From: Deltaproteobacteria bacterium
GTDB lineage: Bacteria > Desulfobacterota > SM23-61
Assembly: GCA_029857975.1 (NCBI GenBank)
Contig: JAOUFX010000300.1
Coordinates: 1-5,110 of the forward strand
DNA length: 5,110 nucleotides
Reading direction: 5' to 3'
Numbering within the stretch: position 1 is the stretch's first letter; every line of letters starts with the position of its first letter. Shown one piece after another: positions 1 through 5,110 of this stretch. The notes under the pieces are model-generated. The model was not told the origin of the DNA. It made no database searches and saw nothing but the letters and a program-made list of their open reading frames with translations. Position numbers and translations under genes: made by a program.

Positions 1-12
1 TAGTTTTCATTT

Positions 13-216
13 TTAGAGAAGTTTTTTTAAATAGGCGGTAACCTGAAAGAGCTTTAAATGGTTAAGGCGGCCTCGATAGCTTTTAAAGCCTTTGCGAACC
101 GTTTCTGTTTGTCGCCATACATGGATGAGGGTTTCTGAATGTCCGCATCGAGGGACTCGGGGATCCTCTAGGAAGGTAACCATGAGATCAAATTTGGGGC
201 TCAGCAATAAGTCCAT
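13..216 (-). CDS. Possible small hypothetical protein (67 aa), unrecognised
   Basis: An ATG-started frame on the minus strand encodes 67 residues with a protein-like, basic composition (C-terminal half rich in K and R, ending in AYLKKLL). I recognise no domain, signal peptide or membrane segment. It starts two codons after an in-frame TAA, and no Shine-Dalgarno lies at normal spacing; the nearest purine patch is over 20 nt upstream. An overlapping plus-strand frame (92-277, TTG start, no ribosome site) covers most of the same DNA, so at most one of the two is likely real. I prefer the minus frame because it has an ATG start and more ordinary amino-acid use. Its 5' end holds one arm of an inverted repeat shared with 289-298, so it may instead be part of a repeated non-coding or mobile-element-derived segment. 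Confidence 0.3.
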   Translation of the reverse strand: MDLLLSPKFDLMVTFLEDPRVPRCGHSETLIHVWRQTETVRKGFKSYRGRLNHLKLFQVTAYLKKLL

Positions 217-300
217 ACATTATTTTTGTAAAAAATCTATCCTGAGGACCCCTTTAGAATCCCTATTCAGCGAGTAATATGGGACAGACCCCAAATTTTG
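189..300. repeat. Imperfect inverted repeat with GGGACAGACCCC motif
   Basis: AAATTTGGGG at 190-199 is mirrored by CCCCAAATTT at 289-298, with near-matching flanks, about 90 nt apart. The right arm is part of the string GGGACAGACCCCAAATTTTG (281-300). From memory, strings of the GGGGACAGACCCC type recur in intergenic DNA of many proteobacteria near REP-associated or IS200-like transposase genes. No transposase is visible here, so this would be a remnant or a non-autonomous element. A short AT hairpin (ATTTTT 222-227 / AAAAAT 231-236) lies between the arms. The repeat is seen directly; its mobile origin is inferred. Confidence 0.35.
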
Positions 301-302
301 CC

Positions 303-331
303 TTGACAGCATAATCACTTTTTTGGTAAAT
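303..331 (+). promoter_or_regulatory. Candidate sigma-70 promoter for the first leader RNA
   Basis: A perfect -35 hexamer TTGACA lies at 303-308. With a 17-nt spacer the -10 would be GTAAAT (326-331), and with 18 nt TAAATA (327-332); each matches the consensus at only three of six positions. Transcription from here would enter the structured segment that ends in the terminator at 417-448. The -35 is convincing, the -10 is weak. Confidence 0.35.
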
Positions 332-333
332 AA

Positions 334-448
334 CTTTCGCTTTCGTAATTTGGCCCTCCGGTACTTTTCTTTAACCCTTGCAGGTGAGAAAATGGCTTTG
401 GAAAGACGAATAAAGGCCCTATTTCTTAAAAAGGAATAGGGTTTTTTT
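334..448 (+). ncRNA. Candidate structured leader or small RNA ending in an intrinsic terminator
   Basis: This segment lies between the candidate promoter and the first terminator and has no long open frame. By eye it folds into a hairpin TTTTCT (365-370) / AGAAAA (387-392), continued by ACC (374-376) / GGT (383-385) around a six-base loop. A second possible stem is GGCTTT (394-399) / AAAGGCC (412-418) with one bulge. The second stem uses bases of the terminator's left arm, so the two pairings compete, as expected for an attenuator. It also contains a 15-codon ATG frame (392-439) preceded by AGGTGAG. I found no match to a riboswitch class I know. It could be an attenuated leader for the downstream operon or a free-standing small RNA. 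Confidence 0.3.
417..448 (+). terminator. Rho-independent terminator 1
   Basis: An 11-bp stem is formed by 417-427 and 431-441 with one U.G wobble and a three-base AAA loop, followed by seven Ts (442-448). This is standard intrinsic terminator architecture on the plus strand. No substantial plus-strand gene precedes it, so it ends a short non-coding transcript, a leader, or readthrough from outside the window. Confidence 0.8.
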
Positions 449-581
449 ATTTGATCTCTGCTACCTGGCAGACGATGACTCCCGACGGGATCGGGTCAAT
501 TCATGAAATCTATTCTCCAAAAAGAAGCCCTTTTAAATTCAATTGCGGATTCTAAATTTTCTTAACAAATCTTCTTTGTTC
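449..581. other. Intergenic spacer between the two terminator-bearing segments
   Basis: No convincing gene is visible. One modest hairpin can be drawn: GA (477-478) and CCCGA (481-485) pair with TCGGG (491-495) and TC (496-497) around a five-base loop, but it has no T-run. A 20-codon ATG frame (503-565) lacks a ribosome site. Weak -35-like boxes (TTGATC 451-456, TTAACA 562-567) have no good -10 partner. A promoter for the operon is expected here or further upstream, but I cannot place it. Confidence 0.4.
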
Positions 582-593
582 ACTTTCGCTCAT

Positions 594-688
594 GGTTGGT
601 ACCATTGGGGAAAGCAGTGCCAAAGCGGAAGAGTTTCGGATAGCCAAACCCCATTTTCAGTCTGCTAAGACTGAAAATGGGGTTTTTT
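594..688 (+). promoter_or_regulatory. Candidate attenuator leader of the secreted-protein operon
   Basis: A terminator (646-688) stands about 40 nt before the GTG of the first operon gene, with little room for another promoter after it. RNA entering the operon from upstream must pass it. The bases just before it can fold into a small multibranched structure: closing stem GGTTGG (594-599) / CCAAACC (644-650, one bulged A), hairpin CATTG (603-607) / CAGTG (615-619) with a seven-base loop, and hairpin CGGAA (626-630) / TTTCG (634-638). The closing stem consumes AAACC, the base of the terminator's left arm, so it competes with the terminator. TGGGG (606-610) could also pair with CCCCA (649-653). 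The geometry resembles a transcriptional riboswitch, but I do not recognise the class and the ligand is unknown. Confidence 0.45.
646..688 (+). terminator. Rho-independent terminator 2 (probable attenuator)
   Basis: A perfect 18-bp inverted repeat (646-663 with 668-685) closes on a four-base GCTA loop. A run of six Ts (683-688), partly within the stem, follows. This is a near-ideal intrinsic terminator. It lies 39 nt upstream of the operon start codon and has no recognised gene in front of it, so it more likely controls entry into the operon than ends a neighbouring gene. Confidence 0.9.
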
Positions 689-711
689 CTTTGAAGTTCA
701 AAAAGACCGCT

Positions 712-719
712 AAGGGGGG
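712..719 (+). promoter_or_regulatory. Ribosome binding site fixing the GTG start of gene 1
   Basis: AAGGGGGG ends eight bases before the GTG at 728. The spacing is right, and the frame opens directly into a basic plus hydrophobic signal peptide. The first in-frame ATG comes more than 100 codons later and would remove the export signal, so GTG is the start. Confidence 0.75.
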
Positions 720-727
720 TCAAGTCC

Positions 728-3700
728 GTGGATACTTTTTGTCATAAACGGATCCTATTTCTCATTGGTTTATTTTTTATCATTTTTTATGATTCCGCCG
801 AAGGCCTTATCCTTCCTCCTGATCCCTTTGATTCCACAGATCGTTATGCACGCCTGATCACAGCTTCCGAGGGGACGATTACGGGGGTTAAGGCCAAGGT
901 AAAAGCCCCTGGCGATCCTCTTGGACCAGGCGAGGTCCGTGCGCTCTTGCAGTACAAGCTTCAGCCTCCCCCGGGTAATAAGGCTTTCCATTCTGCCGCT
1001 TCCAGTCCGATATCGATTCAGACTCTAAGCAACAGTGATTCTGTCCTTGCCCAATTTGATTTTTTAAGTCCTATTCCGGCGGAAGCATATCATCATACCT
1101 TGATGATTTATTACCAAGGGGAATCCTCAAGGACTCTGCTGCAAATCAGCGAATATGGATCGGACCAATTGCTTTCAGAATCGCTGGGGGTACCGGTCCA
1201 GGACCCGCCTCCGCCTCAAGGGGGCGTTCGGATTTGGGGTCCGATCACCTTCCTCCGGGAAAGGGAAAACCCCAAGACGGAACAAATTTCAATTCCTATT
1301 TCGGACCCGACCGGTTCATTTCTTCTCCGCCTTTCCAACGGGACGTCCGAAGGCACAAATCGAGTGTCGAGCGCGGTAATAAAGCTTAATGACCAGGAGA
1401 TTTTTCGCCCTTCTGATTTGAACCAGCAGATCGGGGATTTGAGCCGCCGAGTCACGCTGGTATCCGGAGAGAATCAGCTTGAAGTAAGGCTTAGGAGTGC
1501 TCCCGGTGCTTTTGTCACCCTTGAACTATTTCGAATGGAGAAGCAGGCCTGTGAGGTTCTGGGGCTCCGTACATTCATAAGAACCACCGGCAAGCCTGAA
1601 CTGATAACGGACACCTTTGAACTGGGGCCGCAGTTCTCAGCTCCCTTTACTTTCAACCTCACCAACGGGAATCCCGATGGTTCCAGCCGCCTCGATTCAG
1701 TCATTATCACCTTGAATGGAACGTTCGTATTTTATCCGAATAATTTCAATGAGCAGGTAGGTACTCTATCTCAAGTTGTTCCTCTGCAATCCACCAACAC
1801 CCTGGATGTAGAGCTTCGGGGCGCCCCGGGAGATTTTCTAAGTTTGGGGATAAGCGGTTATGATCACACTCCCCCTCATGTCACGATCACCAATCCTTCG
1901 AATGGCGCCACCTTCCGGGCAGGTTCCATTTCTGTGAGCGGCATCGTGGACGACCCTTCTGCCTCGGTGACGGTGGAGGGGATTTCCGTTCCCGTTGCTT
2001 CTGATGGCTCCTTTACCCTTGATGGGGTGGTCCTGCAGGAGGGGGAGAACAGGATTGAGGTTATCGCAGCCGATGCCTGCGGCAATATGGGGGAAGACCA
2101 AATCGTGGTTTATCTTCAGCCCGTTCCTCAAGGCCCATCGCTTGAGATTTGTGCCCAACCCATAATGCCGACGATTGCGATAACAGCAGCCCCGGGGGGC
2201 GGGGAGGATTGTTCTCATCTTTATTATATGAGGAGTTATCGGGGGACGATTAGCGGAACCACCGATGAGACTGCGGTCTCGCTTACCTTGAACGGTGTTC
2301 TTCTTCCAGATGGTGTGCCGGTAATTGATGAGGGGGACATCTATTATGGGTTGCGCGAGGGGAATTTTATTTGGGTTCGGGTGAATATTCCGCCCATAGA
2401 CGGCACCTATTCCTATACCGCGGTCGCCACCAATGCCGAAGGGGGCCGGACCGAGTCTATAGTATATTTTGTCTATGATACGGTCCCGCCGGTCGTCACC
2501 ATTACGTCTCCCCTTGACGGATGGGTAACAAGCAATGGGATCATTACCGTTACAGGAACGATCGACGATCCGCAGGCCACGATTCGATTGGGATGGGATG
2601 ATCCTCCGCTCACCGTGACCGACGGAACGTTTACGGCCCAGGCCAGCCTCAGGGAGGGGCTGAATTACATATATTTTACCGCAATCGACCTTGCCAAAAA
2701 CTATGCCGAAGCAGGGTTAAGGGTTACCCTTGACACCACCCCGCCGGAGATAGCCCTTCCCGGCCTAACCGAAGGGATGGCGGGGAATAGCTCTACTCTA
2801 AATGTAGCCGGCATAATTACCGACGAGACCATCGAAACGGTGACCGTGACGATAAATGGCGGTTCTCCCCAGGTCCTATCCCTTACGGACCTGAGTTTTA
2901 GTGGGGCCTTGACCCTGATTCCGGGACTCAATACCCTGGTCTTCACGGCCACAGACAGGGCCGGAAACACGAGCAGTGTGACCAGAACATTCTTGGTTGA
3001 TCTGGATCCTCCCGTCGTCGCCATCACCTCTCCCGTATCGGGCGCTCATGTTTCCGGCACGATTTCGGTCGCGGTTGCGGCTACGGATGCGGTCTCAGGG
3101 ATTGCCGGGGTGACGCTCTTCGTCGATGGGCAATCTGCGGGTTCCCTGAGTCAACCGCCTTTTAACTTTTCGGTGGATACCTTGAATCTCGCCAATGGTT
3201 CCCACACGATCACAGTAAGGGCAATAGACAATGCCGGGAATCAAGGAGAGGCGAGTATCACCGTATTGGTTTCTGCCCTTGCCATAGAGATAATTTCTCC
3301 CTTAAATGGAGCTACGGTTAACCAGTCGAAAGTTCTTGTTCATGGCAAAATTTATAATCAGACAGGAGAGGTCGGGGTAGTTATCAATGGTGTTCTTGCG
3401 GAGGTGCAAGGGAATGACTTTGCGGCAATTGTGCCTTTGCAAACAGGTCAGAACATCTTGACTGCCGTAGCAACCGTGGTTAATGAATCTCAGGTTCAGA
3501 CCTCGGCTACTATCAATACAGACACGCAGCAAGAAATGATAAGGCTTATGGTTTATCCGACCAGTGGAATCCTCAAACCGCCGGCAAATACTTTGGACGT
3601 CGCCTTTGAAGCAGAGGTGTATCTGCCGAATCCGGTATTAAGCTATTCCTGGGATTTTAATGGAGATGGGACGGCGGAGATCACGGGAGCAGATTCAAAG

Positions 3701-4114
3701 TTCACAGCCCAGTACCAAGGACCAGGGCTCTATTTTCCAAGGATTACCGTTACCGATACTCAAGGAAATATTTACACCGAGACCGCGATTATCAATGTTT
3801 TCTCTTTAGAAGAATTGGATGCTCTTTTAAGATCCAAGTGGGAAGGGGTAAAGGGAAAACTCCTCAGTGCTGACATTGAAGGGGCGTTGGCCTTTTTCGA
3901 TGAATCTGCAAAACCTGCCTACCGCGAACTATTCAATACTCTCTCTTCACTCCTGCCGATCATTGTCCAAGAGATGTCGGATATCCAACTGAATGAGTAT
4001 GCATCAAATGCAGTGATATATGATATCCGGACAATCAGAGACGGCATAGAGTACTCTTTCCATCTTCTTTTCACGCAAGATAGTGGTGGCATATGGAGGA
4101 TAAGTTCATTTTAG
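728..4114 (+). CDS. Large secreted multi-domain Ig-like/PKD protein with NTF2-like C-terminus (1128 aa)
   Basis: The protein is probably exported and acts as an extracellular or periplasmic adhesive, binding or scaffold protein; no catalytic motif is visible. Domains by eye: signal peptide 1 to about 26 (KR then hydrophobic 9-21, cleavage near DSAEG); beta-rich N-terminal region to about 158; PPPP linker at 160-163; two copies of one module (167-269, 280-378); Ig-like domains at about 381-465, 478-584, 585-669, 670-758, 759-848 and 851-931; PKD domain about 936-1025 with SWDFNGDG at 974-981; NTF2-like domain 1027-1128 ending GIWRISSF. Several Ig units carry the family signature PPxVxITxPxxG and a late DxAGN turn; the first resembles glucodextranase-B-type domains and the fifth Big_7. 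There is no LPXTG, PEP-CTERM or C-terminal membrane anchor. It is the first gene of a three-gene operon behind an attenuator-like leader. Export and domain types are well supported; the ligand is unknown. Confidence 0.93.
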   Translation: MDTFCHKRILFLIGLFFIIFYDSAEGLILPPDPFDSTDRYARLITASEGTITGVKAKVKAPGDPLGPGEVRALLQYKLQPPPGNKAFHSAASSPISIQTLSNSDSVLAQFDFLSPIPAEAYHHTLMIYYQGESSRTLLQISEYGSDQLLSESLGVPVQDPPPPQGGVRIWGPITFLRERENPKTEQISIPISDPTGSFLLRLSNGTSEGTNRVSSAVIKLNDQEIFRPSDLNQQIGDLSRRVTLVSGENQLEVRLRSAPGAFVTLELFRMEKQACEVLGLRTFIRTTGKPELITDTFELGPQFSAPFTFNLTNGNPDGSSRLDSVIITLNGTFVFYPNNFNEQVGTLSQVVPLQSTNTLDVELRGAPGDFLSLGISGYDHTPPHVTITNPSNGATFRAGSISVSGIVDDPSASVTVEGISVPVASDGSFTLDGVVLQEGENRIEVIAADACGNMGEDQIVVYLQPVPQGPSLEICAQPIMPTIAITAAPGGGEDCSHLYYMRSYRGTISGTTDETAVSLTLNGVLLPDGVPVIDEGDIYYGLREGNFIWVRVNIPPIDGTYSYTAVATNAEGGRTESIVYFVYDTVPPVVTITSPLDGWVTSNGIITVTGTIDDPQATIRLGWDDPPLTVTDGTFTAQASLREGLNYIYFTAIDLAKNYAEAGLRVTLDTTPPEIALPGLTEGMAGNSSTLNVAGIITDETIETVTVTINGGSPQVLSLTDLSFSGALTLIPGLNTLVFTATDRAGNTSSVTRTFLVDLDPPVVAITSPVSGAHVSGTISVAVAATDAVSGIAGVTLFVDGQSAGSLSQPPFNFSVDTLNLANGSHTITVRAIDNAGNQGEASITVLVSALAIEIISPLNGATVNQSKVLVHGKIYNQTGEVGVVINGVLAEVQGNDFAAIVPLQTGQNILTAVATVVNESQVQTSATINTDTQQEMIRLMVYPTSGILKPPANTLDVAFEAEVYLPNPVLSYSWDFNGDGTAEITGADSKFTAQYQGPGLYFPRITVTDTQGNIYTETAIINVFSLEELDALLRSKWEGVKGKLLSADIEGALAFFDESAKPAYRELFNTLSSLLPIIVQEMSDIQLNEYASNAVIYDIRTIRDGIEYSFHLLFTQDSGGIWRISSF
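1226..1861 (+). repeat. Tandem duplication of a ~100-residue beta module inside gene 1
   Basis: Residues 167-269 and 280-378 align along their length, with roughly 30 identities in about 72 core positions by eye. Shared landmarks are L(S/T)NG, a G..R(V/L).S..I.LN core, a later F.P..(L/F)N.Q(I/V)G.LS block, and a closing L.V.LR.APG.F..L. The two copies are separated by a ten-residue joint containing C275. I recall similar modules in large secreted proteins of Acidobacteriota and Desulfobacterota, usually close to Ig-like domains or RHS repeats. The divergence indicates an old duplication rather than a recent DNA copy. Confidence 0.75.
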
Positions 4115-4119
4115 GAGGG
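4113..4119 (+). promoter_or_regulatory. Ribosome binding site of gene 2, overlapping the gene 1 stop
   Basis: AGGAGGG shares its first two bases with the TAG stop of gene 1 and ends four bases before the ATG at 4124. Ribosomes terminating on gene 1 would be positioned to restart, which suggests translational coupling. Confidence 0.75.
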
Positions 4120-4123
4120 CATA

Positions 4124-4723
4124 ATGATTGGAATAAGCAAGCCTGTTTTATCAATATTTCTAATCTTTGCATGGGTAGTTGTGATAACACCTAATGCTCT
4201 ATCAAAGGACGTGACTTATCGGGGGAAGGTGATTGATGCGGATACCAAGGAACCCATAGAGGGAGCGGCTGTTGTAGTTTACTGGGATAAGGCTTGGCAG
4301 ACGATTTCAGGAGAAAGCACAGAGCTTAAAGAAGTAAAAGAGATCTTAACGGATAAGAACGGAGAGTGGTCAATTGTTGGGCCTAAAGGCAAGGAGAATG
4401 ACCCGCATCCTTACCTGTCTTTTTTCCTCCTTCTCTCTTATACAAGGGAACCTAGGTTTATCATTTTTAAACCTGGGTATTGTTCCTGGCCCGGTGGATT
4501 CTCTATTGCCGCATGTAGAGAGAAAATAAAACCAGGCGGGACAGGGGAGATTATGGAGGGAAAAACAATTGAGCTGTCTAAACTGACAACCAGAGAGGAT
4601 AGGTTAAGGGCCATGAAACCAGGGCTTGTGATTGGAGAAGGAGCCTTGGAAAAGCAAAGAGAATTCATCAGACTGTTAAACGAAGAGCGTAGAAATCTTA
4701 GATTACCAGAATATAAATATTAA
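4124..4723 (+). CDS. Secreted carboxypeptidase-regulatory-like domain protein (199 aa)
   Basis: The product begins with a signal peptide (hydrophobic 8-21, probable cleavage after ALS at 25-27). It continues with a transthyretin-like, carboxypeptidase-regulatory-type beta domain. The signature is visible as YRGKVIDADTKEPIEGAAVVVYW (32-54, given as the strand-turn-strand core), then TDKNGEW (76-82), FIIFKPGY (112-119) and a final TIELSKLTTREDRL-type strand. The family usually serves as a structural or binding module and is not itself catalytic; no protease motif is present. C120 and C131 could form a disulfide in an insertion specific to this protein. The C-terminus (about 160-199) is charged, probably helical, and unassigned. 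The gap to gene 1 is 9 nt, so the protein is likely made together with it. Its exact role and partner are unknown. Confidence 0.85.
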   Translation: MIGISKPVLSIFLIFAWVVVITPNALSKDVTYRGKVIDADTKEPIEGAAVVVYWDKAWQTISGESTELKEVKEILTDKNGEWSIVGPKGKENDPHPYLSFFLLLSYTREPRFIIFKPGYCSWPGGFSIAACREKIKPGGTGEIMEGKTIELSKLTTREDRLRAMKPGLVIGEGALEKQREFIRLLNEERRNLRLPEYKY

Positions 4724-4735
4724 GGAGTAGGGAAA

Positions 4736-5110
4736 ATGGGAAAGAAAAAATTATTTATAATTCTTTCAATCATCTCCATATTGGTCGGGTGGATATCCCA
4801 AGGCCTGACTTTAGAAAAATCGACCCATGAGGCCATCAACCAAGATATTGCGCAGCGCGCAATAGACGAATTTTCCTTAAATAACACGCTAATGAATAAT
4901 CTCGGATTCAAAGGTGGGGTAGAAGAGCTTTTGTCCGGATATTCTGAAAAAGCTAAAAAGGAAATGCAACAAGAGGTTTGGCGGTGGCTTGGAGAAGGCG
5001 GCGTGAATGAAGATGTGCCGGATGGCCTTCTGCGCATGGTTGTTAATCAAGGGCGTTCCAACAATCATTTTCATAACCCGCTGAGGGCAAATTGGGACAT
5101 GAGCGGGTTG
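4736..5110 (+). CDS. Exported zinc-dependent phospholipase C / P1 nuclease-like protein, N-terminal 125 residues (partial)
   Basis: The frame starts at ATG 4736, after AAGGAG (4722-4727) that overlaps the gene 2 stop, and stays open for 125 codons to the window edge. A signal peptide is clear: MGKKK, hydrophobic 6-20, probable cleavage near SQG (21-23). The mature part has STHEAINQDIA (29-39), a WLGEGGVNED block (84-93) and RSNNHFHNPL (107-116). Such TH-x-x-I, W-L-x-x-G-(A/G)-x-x-E-D and N-H-F-x-(D/N)-P motifs are typical of the zinc-dependent phospholipase C / S1-P1 nuclease fold, where His and Asp residues bind zinc. H31, D93, H111 and H113 are the candidate ligands. The substrate cannot be told from the N-terminus, and some family members have lost activity. 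It forms an operon with the two preceding secreted proteins. Confidence 0.7.
   Translation, partial: MGKKKLFIILSIISILVGWISQGLTLEKSTHEAINQDIAQRAIDEFSLNNTLMNNLGFKGGVEELLSGYSEKAKKEMQQEVWRWLGEGGVNEDVPDGLLRMVVNQGRSNNHFHNPLRANWDMSGL

Noticed and set aside
92..277. Plus-strand 61-codon frame with TTG start
   Set aside because: It has no ribosome site and an unusual Arg/Ser/Cys-rich composition, lies largely antisense to the ATG-started minus frame, and runs into AT-rich repeat DNA.
477..497. Hairpin with CCCGA/TCGGG arms as a terminator or operator
   Set aside because: The stem is short with a bulge, has no T-run and is not near a defined promoter.
332..590. ACTTTCGCT repeated at 333-341 and 582-590, at the head of both leader segments
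   Set aside because: A nine-base match within about 500 bp is not surprising by chance, and the bases after it do not align convincingly.
602..650. Resemblance to the class I cyclic-di-GMP (GEMM) riboswitch: CAAAGC and GATAGCC strings
   Set aside because: The hallmark upstream GGCAAACC-type block, the ACGCAAAGC context and the tetraloop-receptor layout are missing, so I do not call it; a covariance-model search would decide.
1838..2218. 126-codon minus-strand frame inside gene 1, and the other long frames within 770-3532 on either strand
   Set aside because: They are shadows of the clearly coding plus-strand frame, which has continuous domain homology through this region.
4438..5074. Minus-strand frames of 61-105 codons opposite genes 2 and 3
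   Set aside because: They lie antisense to frames with signal peptides, good ribosome sites and recognisable motifs, and show no features of their own.
1..5110. CRISPR arrays, tRNA or rRNA genes, complete insertion sequences
   Set aside because: I saw no regularly spaced direct repeats, no tRNA-like cloverleaf or rRNA sequence, and no transposase frame.

Overview
The window looks like chromosomal DNA from a Gram-negative environmental bacterium of medium GC. The evidence is three consecutive genes whose products all start with a Sec-type signal peptide, and a very large protein built from Ig-like, PKD and related beta-sandwich modules. Such proteins are common in Desulfobacterota, Nitrospirota, Acidobacteriota and uncultured relatives, but no marker gene is present and I cannot fix the lineage.

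Layout. Positions 1-300 hold one weak, unrecognised 67-codon reading frame on the minus strand. Its start region lies next to an AAATTTGGGG / CCCCAAATTT inverted repeat that carries a GGGACAGACCCC motif. Positions 301-727 contain no convincing protein gene but are rich in RNA signals: a TTGACA box, a structured segment ending in an intrinsic terminator (417-448), a plain stretch, and a second structured segment ending in a near-ideal 18-bp terminator hairpin (646-688). The second terminator sits only about 40 nt upstream of the first gene of the operon. Transcripts entering the operon from upstream must therefore read through it, which fits an attenuator or riboswitch-like leader.

From 728 to the right edge there is one compact plus-strand operon. 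Gene 1 (728-4114, GTG start) encodes a 1128-residue secreted protein: signal peptide, N-terminal beta-rich region, two copies of a ~100-residue module, six Ig-like domains, one PKD domain and an NTF2-like C-terminal domain. Gene 2 (4124-4723) encodes a small secreted protein with a carboxypeptidase-regulatory-like (transthyretin-like) beta domain. Gene 3 (4736 to beyond the edge) encodes an exported protein with motifs of the zinc-dependent phospholipase C / P1 nuclease superfamily. Gaps are 9 and 12 nt, and each Shine-Dalgarno overlaps the preceding stop codon, so the genes are probably translationally coupled.

The likely joint theme is an envelope or extracellular system: a long adhesive or scaffold protein, a small accessory beta-domain protein and a putative zinc phosphodiesterase-fold protein, all behind a conditional leader. 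The domain assignments come from motif recognition by eye; the functional link is inference.
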